DNA of 26,157 nucleotides from UPXZ01 sp964568675. Its GTDB lineage: Bacteria > Bacteroidota > Bacteroidia > Bacteroidales > Paludibacteraceae. The position numbers were made by a program, and so were the translations under genes. Where the stretch lies: positions 1 to 26,157 of the forward strand of contig CAZMQV010000049.1 in the NCBI GenBank assembly GCA_964568675.1, given 5' to 3'. The notes under the pieces are model-generated. The model did no database searches, was not told the DNA's origin, and saw only the letters and a program-made list of their open reading frames with translations. Positions 7,394 to 15,837 of the stretch are shown here, piece after piece (position 1 is the stretch's first letter; the number at the start of each line of letters is the position of its first letter).

Positions 7394-8338
7394 TTAGACT
7401 TTTCCGATTTTTGCCGTGTCGCTAATGAGTTTTTCGTAAACTTGCTCATACAGCGGCACGGCAATCTTGTTTTTATGCGCGAAACGCACTACCGCTCCGG
7501 TAAGCGTTTCCACTTCGGTGGGATTGCCGGCTAAAAAATCGCTGTGCATCGACGACGTGGTGCCGGCAGGAAGCTGCGACGCACGATTGACCACTTGCTC
7601 CACATCATTGCTAAGCAACCGAACACCTTCTGCCGCGGCTACTGCCATAAATTCGCCCGACATACCTACTGCCATATCCCTATGCTCGCCCATGGCCAAT
7701 TCATTGAAACCTACATTGAAGTAACTCGTGAGTGAGGCTGTTACCGAGATGAAGAAAAATTTCTGCCAGATATTATCGCGCACATTATCCACCAACTTCA
7801 CATCGATGCCGGCATCGGCAAGCAAGTTCCGAAACTCCTCAGTCCTGCCATTCGACTCTTTTTCATAGCCAAACACCAATTTGGAGATATTCCCCGAACT
7901 TTGAATCACTCCGGGACTTATTCTGCGGCTCACAATGTAGGAGCAACCACTCCACACAATGTGCTCAGGCAGCAGGGCGCGAAGCTGCTCGGTGATGTCG
8001 CCACCATTGAGCAGCGGCAGGATTATCGTGTCGGCGCCGATGCAGGGTTTGGCAAGCGCCACAACTGCTTTTAGATCATAACTTTTCGTGGCTACAATCA
8101 AGTAGTCGGCAATTCCTATCTGCATCGGCACATCGGTAACATGTCGCGGAAATGCAGTGAAATCCTCATTTTCATCCATTACCCGAAGCCCCGCTCGCCT
8201 TATCTGCTCCAAATGCGCTCCACGAGCGATAAAACTAATCTCTACCGAATCCGAATCGGCATATTTGCGAGCCAACATACCACCGTAATAGCCACCTACA
8301 CCGCCAAGGCCTAATATCACTATTTTTATCTTTGCCAT
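7394..8338 (-). CDS. Ketopantoate reductase family protein (2-dehydropantoate 2-reductase)
   Basis: The 314-aa protein has an N-terminal Rossmann fold with the NADPH loop GLGGVGGYYGG (from residue 10) and the family block FIARGAHLEQIRRAGLRV. ATKSYDL and LPLLNGGD follow. In the C-terminal ApbA domain, DNIWQKFFFI carries the conserved lysine region, and SSMHSDFLAGNPTEVETLTG is the substrate-domain signature with its catalytic-type Glu. The enzyme would reduce ketopantoate to pantoate in pantothenate/CoA synthesis. Several paralogues of unknown substrate share these motifs and no pan genes are nearby, so I do not assign panE. It is a single gene on the minus strand, convergent with the DUF3467 gene. 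Confidence 0.9.
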   Translation of the reverse strand: MAKIKIVILGLGGVGGYYGGMLARKYADSDSVEISFIARGAHLEQIRRAGLRVMDENEDFTAFPRHVTDVPMQIGIADYLIVATKSYDLKAVVALAKPCIGADTIILPLLNGGDITEQLRALLPEHIVWSGCSYIVSRRISPGVIQSSGNISKLVFGYEKESNGRTEEFRNLLADAGIDVKLVDNVRDNIWQKFFFISVTASLTSYFNVGFNELAMGEHRDMAVGMSGEFMAVAAAEGVRLLSNDVEQVVNRASQLPAGTTSSMHSDFLAGNPTEVETLTGAVVRFAHKNKIAVPLYEQVYEKLISDTAKIGKV

Positions 8339-8532
8339 AATCGCATTTTTTTTAATTCAAAGAATTGTCAAACAATAAAGCTCAACGCGCTGCTTTATTA
8401 GCATAAAACGCAGATTGAGACATGCAAAGTTACAAAAAAAATACTTTAGCCTTGTTTAACTTCCAGAAATGTCGAATCGAGATGATTTGCATTTTTTATC
8501 GGAAAGATTAACGGCTTTCCCGTTTTTTTTAT

Positions 8533-8540
8533 TATTTTTG
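8533..8540 (+). promoter_or_regulatory. Possible -7 promoter element for the secreted SGNH-like gene
   Basis: TATTTTTG matches the Bacteroidota -7 consensus at all fixed positions and lies 63 bp before the ATG at 8604. No good TTTG is found at the usual distance upstream, so this is a weak call. Confidence 0.3.
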
Positions 8541-8603
8541 AAAAAATCTAATTTACACCAATAATCCTGACACATTCCCCGCACCAAAAAAACTAATTTC
8601 ACC

Positions 8604-9500
8604 ATGAAAAGAATCTCACTGATAACATTATTAATAATTGCCTGCATTGCAAAAACTCATTCACAAAATGGAGTAATCGATCATCGATGCACCAAAATTT
8701 CAGCGATACCCGTGTCGGCAATTATTGCCGCAAAACAGAAACTACACATAGCCTACGGACACACTTCGCATGGAAGCCAACTCACAGAAGGGATGAATGG
8801 TCTGGTGCAATTTATGAACCTGAAAGCTTACCCACACAATCTATTCGCATGGAACAAAGGAGGCCATGACGATGCGTTAGACCTTCACGACTATGCCATG
8901 AAGGGCGATGCGGGTTATTTCCCGGACTGGGTGAATAATACCCGTGGCTATTTAGGGCAGGCCAATCCCGCCACAGGAAAAGGAACAGGCACAAACGAAG
9001 CAGTAAATGTAATTATTTGGTCGTGGTGCGGACAGGTGAGCGGCAAATTCACATCCGGCAAACTTTTCGACGAATACCTTGATCCCATGGCACAATTGGA
9101 AAAAGAGTATCCGGGAGTGAAATTTGTATATATGACCGGCCATCTCGACCACTGGAACGACGCCGCCAACAAAGCCGCCAACCAAACTATTCGCGATTTC
9201 TGTATAAAAAACGATAAGATACTTTATGATTTTGCCGACATCGAGTGTTACAATCCCGACGGACATTTCTTTGAATTTGCAAACGACGACTGCAGTTATT
9301 ACAAAGGTGAAAAAGGAGAACTACAAGGAAACTGGGCTGAAGAATGGCAGGATAAACACAAAGAGAACATCGATTGGTACAATTGCAAATCGGCTCACTC
9401 AAAACCGCTAAATGCCAATCTGAAAGCTTATGCCGCCTGGTGGCTATGGGCTAAGCTTGCAGGCTGGCAAGAAACAGAAGCTGCCCCACTGAATGAGTAG
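8604..9500 (+). CDS. Secreted SGNH-hydrolase-like protein
   Basis: The 298-aa product starts with a signal peptide (MKRISLITLLIIACIAKTHS, cleavage near residue 20), so it is exported. The segment AYGHTSHGSQLTEGM early in the mature protein resembles block I of SGNH/GDSL-like esterases with a Ser nucleophile. VIIWSWCGQ and VYMTGHLDHWN follow. Near the C-terminus CKSAHSKPLNANLKAYAAWW looks like the block carrying a catalytic His, followed by LWAKLAGW as in related Bacteroidota proteins. I infer a serine esterase or lipase-like hydrolase; the substrate is unknown. Several cysteines suggest disulfides in the periplasm. It is 103 bp upstream of another hydrolase gene and probably separately transcribed. 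Confidence 0.6.
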   Translation: MKRISLITLLIIACIAKTHSQNGVIDHRCTKISAIPVSAIIAAKQKLHIAYGHTSHGSQLTEGMNGLVQFMNLKAYPHNLFAWNKGGHDDALDLHDYAMKGDAGYFPDWVNNTRGYLGQANPATGKGTGTNEAVNVIIWSWCGQVSGKFTSGKLFDEYLDPMAQLEKEYPGVKFVYMTGHLDHWNDAANKAANQTIRDFCIKNDKILYDFADIECYNPDGHFFEFANDDCSYYKGEKGELQGNWAEEWQDKHKENIDWYNCKSAHSKPLNANLKAYAAWWLWAKLAGWQETEAAPLNE

Positions 9501-9603
9501 TTCATTGTAACTCGCCCTTACTTTTCGAATCGCATATAAAGCGTATTTCACGTTTATTGAACATTGCTTTAGATATCAGAATTGCCTAAACTAGGAAAAA
9601 TAA

Positions 9604-10536
9604 ATGACTGTAACGAAACAAACCGGATTATACCCGCAGCTTCACAATAGTAACTGCAAGCTGCATTACAATATTTACAATCACAACAACAACCCAAAGC
9701 CTCGCGCCACGTTGCTAATCATACACGGCATGCAGGAACACAGCGGCAGATACGACGAAATAGCCCGTTACTTTGCCCAACACGACATAGCCGTAATGAC
9801 TTACGACCACATCGGCCATGGAAAATCGGTGGCGCGTCCCGAAGATTTAGGTTTTTTTCAGTTAATTAAACCGGGCGAACAGCTCATTGCGGACGCGATA
9901 ACAATGAGTAGAAAACTTCACGCCGATTTCCCAAAAATTCCACATTTCATCCTTGGGCATTCCATGGGGTCTTTTATCGTCCGATGTCTGCTACAACAAG
10001 AATCCTCCAATTTCTCCGGCGCAATTATCACCGGCACCGGCGGAAAACTGAAAGGACTTCACCTGCTCTATGCCTATTTCGCTATTGCCAACAAAGTTTC
10101 GTCCCGACACATCACCTGGTTCAATAGCGCGTTTACAGCGGCAAACAACCGGAAATTCCGAAAAGACACGGATTACTCCAGCACAAGTTGGCTTAGCGCG
10201 AACAAAACTAACCGCGAGCAATTTACTCAGGATGAACTTTGCGGACTACCCTTTACAAACAACGCCTTCTATGCCTTGTTTTCAGTGTATCTAAAAGCTA
10301 CCCGCACCAATTGGGCTGACGCTATCGCGAAAGACTTCCCGATGCTTTTCGTCAGTGGGCAAGACGACTCGATTGGGAATTTCGGAAAATCGGTAACGAA
10401 AACTTATTCCGACTTACAAAGCAACGGACACCGCAACACGACGCTGAAACTGTATGCCAACATGCGACACGAGATATTAAATGAAACGATTAACCGACAA
10501 ATTTATCAACAAATACTCGAATGGATGAATATTTAG
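9604..10536 (+). CDS. Alpha/beta hydrolase, monoacylglycerol lipase / lysophospholipase type
   Basis: This 310-aa cytosolic protein has the monoglyceride-lipase-like alpha/beta fold (Hydrolase_4). It shows LLIIHGMQEHSGRYDEIARY (oxyanion HGMQEHSGRY motif), TYDHIGHGKS, and the nucleophile elbow GHSMGS with Ser120. The acid is within SGQDDSIGN (D254 or D255) and the base is His289 in NMRHEIL. These enzymes release fatty acid from monoacylglycerols or lysophospholipids. There is no signal peptide, and length is normal for the family. It is followed after 11 bp by a strong hairpin terminator and is probably not part of the export locus downstream. Confidence 0.9.
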   Translation: MTVTKQTGLYPQLHNSNCKLHYNIYNHNNNPKPRATLLIIHGMQEHSGRYDEIARYFAQHDIAVMTYDHIGHGKSVARPEDLGFFQLIKPGEQLIADAITMSRKLHADFPKIPHFILGHSMGSFIVRCLLQQESSNFSGAIITGTGGKLKGLHLLYAYFAIANKVSSRHITWFNSAFTAANNRKFRKDTDYSSTSWLSANKTNREQFTQDELCGLPFTNNAFYALFSVYLKATRTNWADAIAKDFPMLFVSGQDDSIGNFGKSVTKTYSDLQSNGHRNTTLKLYANMRHEILNETINRQIYQQILEWMNI

Positions 10537-10547
10537 AGGTGTAGCAG

Positions 10548-10584
10548 AAAAAAGAAGGCGCATAATAGCTTATGATTCTTTTTT
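10548..10584 (+). terminator. Intrinsic terminator after the lipase-like gene
   Basis: A 9-bp stem AAAAAAGAA / TTCTTTTTT (10548-10556 with 10576-10584) and an inner 5-bp stem CATAA / TTATG with loop TAGC form one hairpin ending in six T. It lies 12 bp after the stop at 10536. The mirror A run could also let it act on transcripts from the other strand. Confidence 0.65.
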
Positions 10585-10679
10585 AGGACATCAAAGATTC
10601 GTTCAAATGAAATAAAAATCAAATAGCGAAGAGAGACAAATCAAAACGAATCAAAAAAAAAAAAAAAATATCAAATCGC

Positions 10680-10710
10680 ATTGTGTTGTAATTTATTGTT
10701 TTTAATTTTG
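10680..10710 (+). promoter_or_regulatory. Promoter for the export locus
   Basis: TAATTTTG at 10703-10710 matches the Bacteroidota -7 element perfectly. ATTG at 10680-10683 is one base off the -33 element at the right 19-bp spacing. It is 43 bp before the TTG start of the TolC-like gene. A run of 16 A (10653-10668) sits just upstream and could bend DNA or act as an upstream element. Confidence 0.65.
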
Positions 10711-10753
10711 AGCCATTAATTAAATATTAACCAACGGAACCTAACAACTCAAA

Positions 10754-12220
10754 TTGAAAAACACAACGACGGCATATCTATTGATATTGTTTTGCCATAC
10801 AAATATCTTTTCACAAAAGGCAGAACTTCATCTTACGTTAACTCAAGCGCTTGACTCGCTTGCGCTTATTTCGACAACCGCAAATATCGAAAAAATACGC
10901 TACAAAAATGACATATTGCTATTTGAGAACTATAAAAAAAGCTTTTTGCCTTCTTTGAGTTTCAGTCTCAATCCAATAAACTTTAACCGTTCACTTAGAA
11001 TACTCCAACATCCTACAGATGGAAGTTATTCATACATTGAAGATTACTCAAACAACAGTAATGCAGGAATATCGATACGTCAAAAATTAAGTTTAACTGG
11101 CGGAGAAATTAATATTGGGAGCAATATAAATTACCTGAATGAATTTACGCGTAAACAAAGTAGTTTCAGCACCTCTGCCATCACTCTTGGGTATTCTCAA
11201 CAATTATTAGGAGGGAACAAACAGCTTAATATTGAAACAAAGATAGAATATGCTAAAAACAAAATATCATTAAAAGAGTATTGTACGGAACTTGCTCAAA
11301 TCCAACAAAACGTGCTTGAACTATTTATGAAAGCTTTGCTTAGTAAAATGGAAAAAGATTTGGCGTATGAAGCCACATTAAGCAATGACACACTAATGCA
11401 GCTCGCCCGAATTAAAATAGCGAATGGAAATATCACAGAATATGAACTTAAGCAAATAGAACTACAACTGATTAACGCACAATACGCATACGAAAATGCT
11501 AGTAAAAAATATATAGTGAACCTGGAACGCCTTGCTGTCTTCTTGGGTATAAGCGAAGTAGATATTGAAATACCCTATTTTGATGTACCTTTAGCGATAG
11601 ATGCACACATTGTAATGTTTTATGTAAAACGAAATAATCCTTTTTCAAAACAACAAGAAATTCAACAATTAGAGGCTGAGAAGAATTTGATTACTACTAA
11701 ATTAAGTAATCAATTCAATGGGAATATTAGCTTAAGATATGGTGTGAATCAATATGCTGATAATTTTGCTGACGCTTACCGAAATGGAAATACCCAACAA
11801 TCGATACTCATCGGATTTCAAATTCCCGTATTCCAATGGGGTATCAATAAAAATCGCATACAAATAGCCAAGAATAATTATGCTGCAAGCAAATTGGCAA
11901 TCGACAAACAAATACGTGAATTTGAAACCGAAATAAAAGAGCATGTTAATAATTACAATCAATCTGTGAAGCTTTGGTTTACTGCCGAAAAGGCATATCA
12001 TTTATCACAGGAACAATACAAGTTGATTACTCAAAAATTCTCTCTTGGAAAAGTATCTGTATATGAACTTAAAGCCGCCCAAAACGACCAAGACAATGCC
12101 ATGCAGCGTTATTATTCAGCGATAAAAGACACGTATTTCAGCTATTATAAACTAAGAACGATGGCATTGTATGATTTTAAACATGATGTAGAATTAGAAG
12201 AATTATTTATAAATGATTAA
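10754..12220 (+). CDS. TolC-family outer membrane efflux protein of the export locus
   Basis: The 488-aa product is an outer membrane channel of the TolC type. It has a signal peptide (LLILFCHTNIFSQ, cleavage near residue 21), then LTLTQALDSLA and long alternating helical and beta segments in two pseudo-repeats, with DTLMQLARIKIANGNITEYELKQIE in the first half and LITQKFSLGKVSVYELKAAQND in the second. The start must be TTG at 10754, because an in-frame TAA lies at 10742-10744 and no ATG is usable. The gene overlaps the LanC-like gene by 8 nt. With the HlyD-like adaptor at 16499 and the peptidase-ABC transporter at 19761 it supplies all three parts of a type I-like exporter. Confidence 0.88.
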   Translation: MKNTTTAYLLILFCHTNIFSQKAELHLTLTQALDSLALISTTANIEKIRYKNDILLFENYKKSFLPSLSFSLNPINFNRSLRILQHPTDGSYSYIEDYSNNSNAGISIRQKLSLTGGEINIGSNINYLNEFTRKQSSFSTSAITLGYSQQLLGGNKQLNIETKIEYAKNKISLKEYCTELAQIQQNVLELFMKALLSKMEKDLAYEATLSNDTLMQLARIKIANGNITEYELKQIELQLINAQYAYENASKKYIVNLERLAVFLGISEVDIEIPYFDVPLAIDAHIVMFYVKRNNPFSKQQEIQQLEAEKNLITTKLSNQFNGNISLRYGVNQYADNFADAYRNGNTQQSILIGFQIPVFQWGINKNRIQIAKNNYAASKLAIDKQIREFETEIKEHVNNYNQSVKLWFTAEKAYHLSQEQYKLITQKFSLGKVSVYELKAAQNDQDNAMQRYYSAIKDTYFSYYKLRTMALYDFKHDVELEELFIND

Positions 12221-13163
12221 TGAAGATTCCATAAGAAAACTTGTTGACTACATACTTTTAAATGCCTTCTCCGTAAATTCTTCAGGACTTTACAATGGAA
12301 AAGCTGGAATGGCTTTGGCTTTATTCGAAGCAGCCAAATATTTGCATGACGAATATATTGAAGAACAGGCTTTTGAGTTGTTGCAAGAAGCATTAGTAAG
12401 TAAAACGGAAGATATAAGTTTTGAGAATGGGATGAGCGGAATTGGATACGCATTACTTTGTTTGATTGAGAATAAATTGATTGATGCTGATTTTGATGAA
12501 CTTTTTAGTGAACAACTCGAAAAGATTTTAACTAGTCTCGACAAACTTAATGAAGACCATAATGCTTTGCTAAAATCACTTCGAATGAACTATTTTCTGA
12601 AATCAGCCCAATCTTTTCATAAGGAAGATAACCGAATAGACAAAACAATCAAAAGTATCTTAAAAGCCAATGAACTTTATTTATCCATTCAGTTCTTTGA
12701 TTTTAAGATTATGGATTATCTCAATAATAAAATCACTGTTTTAGAACGGTTTGAGATTTATTTGCAAATGGTTTGTGAGTGTCGATATGCTGATTATTCC
12801 CGTGTGGTTTTGGATGATTATGCAGAGTTGTACAGAAAAGGGTGGATAATGAGCTCTTATAAAGTGGGGCACTATTTGAAAAAAATAGATACAGAAGGAA
12901 AGTACAAAGATGTAATAGAGAGCAATAAACGGTTTTCTGATTTTAACGACGTGAAAATTCACACATTGAGAAATCGGATAGACTTGGCTTATTTAAGTGG
13001 AAAAGCCGAGGTTTTGGGAAAAATCATAACAGTAAGAAATGAAAAAAACTTAGAAAAAGAAATCTTAGAACATATCCCAAATAATGCATTTGCAGCCGGA
13101 TATGAACAAGGAATTAGCAGATTACTAATTTATTTAACAAACAAAAATACAATTTTACTATGA
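12213..13163 (+). CDS. LanC-like protein lacking the zinc site
   Basis: The N-terminal third matches the LanC-like alpha/alpha toroid: GLYNGKAGMALALFEAAKYL, then EEQAFELLQEAL, then DISFENGMSGIGYALLCLIE with NKLIDADFDELF. In true LanC cyclases a zinc held by two Cys and one His in the last two repeats activates Cys thiols. In this 316-aa protein I see no CHG-type motif or matching Cys ligand. The end shows only a weak GxxxG-type repeat (AAGYEQGISRLLIYL). It is therefore probably not a cyclase; a chaperone, scaffold or carrier-recognition role for the leader-bearing cargo is an inference. It is translationally coupled to both neighbours (8-nt and 4-nt overlaps), directly before cargo 1. Confidence 0.7.
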   Translation: MINEDSIRKLVDYILLNAFSVNSSGLYNGKAGMALALFEAAKYLHDEYIEEQAFELLQEALVSKTEDISFENGMSGIGYALLCLIENKLIDADFDELFSEQLEKILTSLDKLNEDHNALLKSLRMNYFLKSAQSFHKEDNRIDKTIKSILKANELYLSIQFFDFKIMDYLNNKITVLERFEIYLQMVCECRYADYSRVVLDDYAELYRKGWIMSSYKVGHYLKKIDTEGKYKDVIESNKRFSDFNDVKIHTLRNRIDLAYLSGKAEVLGKIITVRNEKNLEKEILEHIPNNAFAAGYEQGISRLLIYLTNKNTILL

Positions 13164-13651
13164 AAACAAGAAAACTAACCAGAAAAAGTTTAGACGAACT
13201 GGCAAAAATAATGCCGGTATTGAGTGAATGTCAACAATTGACTTATATGGGAGGATATGACTCAAATGATTGCTGGTGGAGGTGTATTGCATATTTAAAA
13301 AGTTGCGGAACAAGTTATGACGCTGATGCGGCAATGACAATTGCAAGTGGATATTTTGGTGATAATTTTAATGAAAACAATTATGCTTTTTCGGGAAACG
13401 GGCATGACCATAAAGATTTTGCCTCCAATTATTTTAGTGGATTAGAAGGAGGATATTGCAATGGACAAATACTAGTATTCGACCCAAACACAACTCCGGG
13501 GTGGTCGGGCAACGGCACATCAAAACATGCTGTAATTATTAATGGGTATGACACTTCCGGAAACATGATTATATTTGATCCTCAAACAAAAACAAGTTCT
13601 ACAATAAGTCAATCTGATATGTCCGGCGCATTTGTGGTAAACGTAAGATAA
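13160..13651 (+). CDS. Exported cargo 1: double-glycine leader plus papain/C39-like domain
   Basis: The 163-aa product begins with a leader of 32 residues (MKTRKLTRKSLDELAKIMPV, then LSECQQLTYMGG) that matches three other genes in this window and ends in Gly-Gly, the cut site for C39 peptidases. The mature 131 residues show a papain-like pattern: NDCWWRCIAYL (C38 or C42 as nucleophile), HAVIINGYD (H123) and NMIIFDPQT (D140). This resembles C39-type peptidase-fold proteins, and the H...DP part is close to that of the transporter's own peptidase domain. There is no Sec signal. The ATG overlaps the LanC-like stop as ATGA. I infer an exported cysteine peptidase or toxin-like enzyme. A binding protein of the same fold is the main alternative, since activity is untested. 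Confidence 0.8.
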   Translation: MKTRKLTRKSLDELAKIMPVLSECQQLTYMGGYDSNDCWWRCIAYLKSCGTSYDADAAMTIASGYFGDNFNENNYAFSGNGHDHKDFASNYFSGLEGGYCNGQILVFDPNTTPGWSGNGTSKHAVIINGYDTSGNMIIFDPQTKTSSTISQSDMSGAFVVNVR

Positions 13652-13658
13652 AAAAACT

Positions 13659-14387
13659 ATGAAGAAAACATCAATTTCATTACTAATCGTGCTTTTTTCA
13701 TTCGGCTTGCAGCTGCACGCTCAAGAAGCGCAACAAAAATCTACGCAAAAGTTCATAGAAGACAACAATATTCCAAAGTTGAGGTATGAAAAATTTTGGG
13801 ACATTTTGGAGAAAAACCACATTTCTTATCATCCTAATGAAGATTGGGAAGTCATATCAGACACGCTGGCTTACGTATTTGATAAAGACTCTTGCTATAC
13901 AAAAAATAAGATGCAAATGACGAATGGGGTGTTGTCTTATAAAGATGGAAAGTGCTTGTTAGCCATATCTCCTGCCTTTAATCCCATGAGTGGCAGAAAA
14001 TTGCCTACGCCTTATAAACTTGAAACAGCTAAGGAACAAATATTCTCCCACATAGGCAGTATGTTTGGTTTTGGAAAACCTCTCCGCTCACTTACAAAAC
14101 AAGAATTGAAAGACGCGGAAATGTTAGTAACATACTATCCTGCTGATACGGCAAAAGCTATTTTTAATGGAGTGTCATTGTTCGTTTATCCATTAAATTT
14201 CAAAGGCGAATATTGCCAGAATATATATCACTATGGCAAGGGAGTCGTTGTTCTTGGGAAATACAATATTCCTCTATATCTTTATTTTTTTATGACCGAT
14301 GAGAGTATTACGGATTTTGATAAATACCTCTTCGAGATAAAAGGCATGTTTACATTTCAAGACCTGAACGAATCCACTTACGACTAA
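13659..14387 (+). CDS. Sec-secreted partner protein 1 (unknown family)
   Basis: I do not recognise this 242-aa protein. It starts with a clear signal peptide (MKKTSISLLIVLFSFGLQLH followed by AQ, cleavage after residue 21), so it should end in the periplasm. The mature part is soluble with mixed alpha/beta character and three cysteines. It follows cargo 1 by only 7 bp. The same arrangement, leader-bearing cargo followed immediately by a Sec-secreted protein of about 230-240 aa, occurs twice more in this window with unrelated sequences, as expected for immunity or inhibitor proteins dedicated to each cargo. That role is inference from layout only. Transcription probably stops at the terminator at 14498-14545. 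Confidence 0.7.
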   Translation: MKKTSISLLIVLFSFGLQLHAQEAQQKSTQKFIEDNNIPKLRYEKFWDILEKNHISYHPNEDWEVISDTLAYVFDKDSCYTKNKMQMTNGVLSYKDGKCLLAISPAFNPMSGRKLPTPYKLETAKEQIFSHIGSMFGFGKPLRSLTKQELKDAEMLVTYYPADTAKAIFNGVSLFVYPLNFKGEYCQNIYHYGKGVVVLGKYNIPLYLYFFMTDESITDFDKYLFEIKGMFTFQDLNESTYD

Positions 14388-14497
14388 TATATTGCACTTG
14401 ACTATCACCTTTTCACAAATGATTATGAATTAGAAGGATATAACAATGGAGATTTACAATTTATATCGTAAGGCAGAAGGATTGTGATTTTGTTACA

Positions 14498-14545
14498 AAT
14501 ACAAGTAAAACTATCTTATAGTTTTACTTGTATTTTCTTTTTTTC
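14498..14545 (+). terminator. Strong intrinsic terminator after cargo/partner pair 1
   Basis: A perfect 17-bp stem, AATACAAGTAAAACTAT (14498-14514) pairing with 14518-14534, is closed by a CTT loop and followed by a T-rich tract. It lies about 110 bp after the stop of partner 1. It would split the locus into a first unit (TolC, LanC-like, cargo 1, partner 1) and a second that needs its own promoter or read-through. TATACTTG at 14551-14558 is a possible weak -7 element for the second unit. The rest of the 215-bp spacer holds nothing I can support. Confidence 0.9.
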
Positions 14546-14602
14546 CTTTTTATACTTGAATTCAGCAGTTTATTAAATGCCCAATAAATAAAATACAATG
14601 AT

Positions 14603-15826
14603 ATGTTCTATATTCGTATAATCTTAGTAACTTTATTTTTGAACTTTATTTTCTGTTTTGCTTCTTACAGCGATACTATACAAATTGAACATTTTGTTTA
14701 TCACAGCCAAGATTCAATCCCTATTGAAGGTACGTTGTATTTACCCAATGAAAAAGCAAAGAGTATTATTATTCAACTATATACGACACATGTAAACTAC
14801 CGACATCCTGACTTTAAATCATTGTCTGACTCTATCAGGTTTCAAGCCATTTTACCACTAATCTCAAATGGATATGGTGTAGCCCTGATTTCTCCAAGAT
14901 ATAAACAGACAAGAGAGAATTTACCCAAGCTGAAAAATCAAACATATAAAACGCTTGCCGATGATGGAGAAGCATTAATTAAATTCCTAAAGAAAGACGC
15001 TCGTTTCACAAATATACCAATAGGTATTTGCGGTTTTAGTGCAACAGGTATTTCAGCGGCAAAACTTGCTTATAAAAAAGAAACAGCAGACTTTGCTATG
15101 CTTATATCTACTCCATCTACAACAGGAGCAGAAGATTTATATTTTAAGTGGGATACAAATATGAAAGAATCAGCCAAAGATTTCTATCTTTTATTTTTCC
15201 GTGAATTTCAACGTTTTTTCTCTGGGGATTATTTTATTTATAATGAAAATATTTATAAAAACATAAATCAAACCAATTTTGATAGAATCTTCATAGAATG
15301 TGTTTGGGATTGTATGAAAAATATAAATAAAAATGTATTACAAAATAATGAAGATATAGATACCATACATACGCTATCTCAAAAAACACTAAAATCTGCT
15401 TTTAAGACAAGCACGATAAAGACAAAAATATTTACGCCATTAGTTCATCCCAAGGATTCGGTAAATATAGACCAATTTATAGATGTTCTTATAAATGTAG
15501 CCTTGTATGCTCCTTTAGACATAGATTATTTAAAATGGAATCCTGAATATTATTATCCTAAAATTGATTGTCCTACATTGATGCTGTTTGCAGATAAGGA
15601 TATAAATATTGACATAAAAGGAAGTATTGAAAACTCAAGGAAAATAGTCAACACTCATAAAAAAACAAATTTTTCAATTGTTGTTATTCCCAATGTAGAT
15701 CACAACTTTTATGAGCCAGAAAAGAAAGTTTTTTTTGAGGAAAACGGTCGAACACACTCATTAGATAAACAATCCAACATTTTTTTTCAGTCTATGTTGA
15801 AGTGGTTAGAAAACATACAGCTTTAA
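14603..15826 (+). CDS. Secreted alpha/beta hydrolase
   Basis: The 407-aa product has a signal peptide (RIILVTLFLNFIFCFASYS) and an alpha/beta hydrolase fold. An early beta-hairpin (VYHSQDSIPIEGTLYLP) is followed by the nucleophile elbow GFSATG (Ser146), an acid in LFADKDINI (D331 or D333) and His367 in NVDHNFY. A long insertion of about 130 residues (roughly 175-305) sits between the elbow and the acid, forming a lid or extra domain. It belongs to the broad prolyl-oligopeptidase/dienelactone-hydrolase-like group; the substrate is unknown. It is AT-rich compared with the HlyD gene downstream and opens the second part of the export locus. Its role in the locus is unclear. Confidence 0.75.
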   Translation: MFYIRIILVTLFLNFIFCFASYSDTIQIEHFVYHSQDSIPIEGTLYLPNEKAKSIIIQLYTTHVNYRHPDFKSLSDSIRFQAILPLISNGYGVALISPRYKQTRENLPKLKNQTYKTLADDGEALIKFLKKDARFTNIPIGICGFSATGISAAKLAYKKETADFAMLISTPSTTGAEDLYFKWDTNMKESAKDFYLLFFREFQRFFSGDYFIYNENIYKNINQTNFDRIFIECVWDCMKNINKNVLQNNEDIDTIHTLSQKTLKSAFKTSTIKTKIFTPLVHPKDSVNIDQFIDVLINVALYAPLDIDYLKWNPEYYYPKIDCPTLMLFADKDINIDIKGSIENSRKIVNTHKKTNFSIVVIPNVDHNFYEPEKKVFFEENGRTHSLDKQSNIFFQSMLKWLENIQL

Positions 15827-15837
15827 ATACCCGAAAT

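Noticed and set aside
7376..7396. Hairpin CTGCC / GGCAG between convergent genes as terminator
   Set aside because: The stem is only 5 bp with a 9-base loop, and neither strand has a T run after it.
8952..9266. Minus-strand open frame inside the secreted SGNH-like gene
   Set aside because: It is a shadow of a well-supported coding frame with a signal peptide on the plus strand.
10653..10668. Run of 16 A as a phase-variation tract
   Set aside because: It lies upstream of the promoter and outside any coding frame, so slippage would not switch a reading frame. An effect on promoter strength remains possible.
14388..14460. Coding-like tail after partner 1 (DYHLFTNDYELEGYNNGD)
   Set aside because: It is short, out of frame with partner 1, without a start of its own, and lies before a terminator. 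It may be a decayed C-terminus but cannot be supported.
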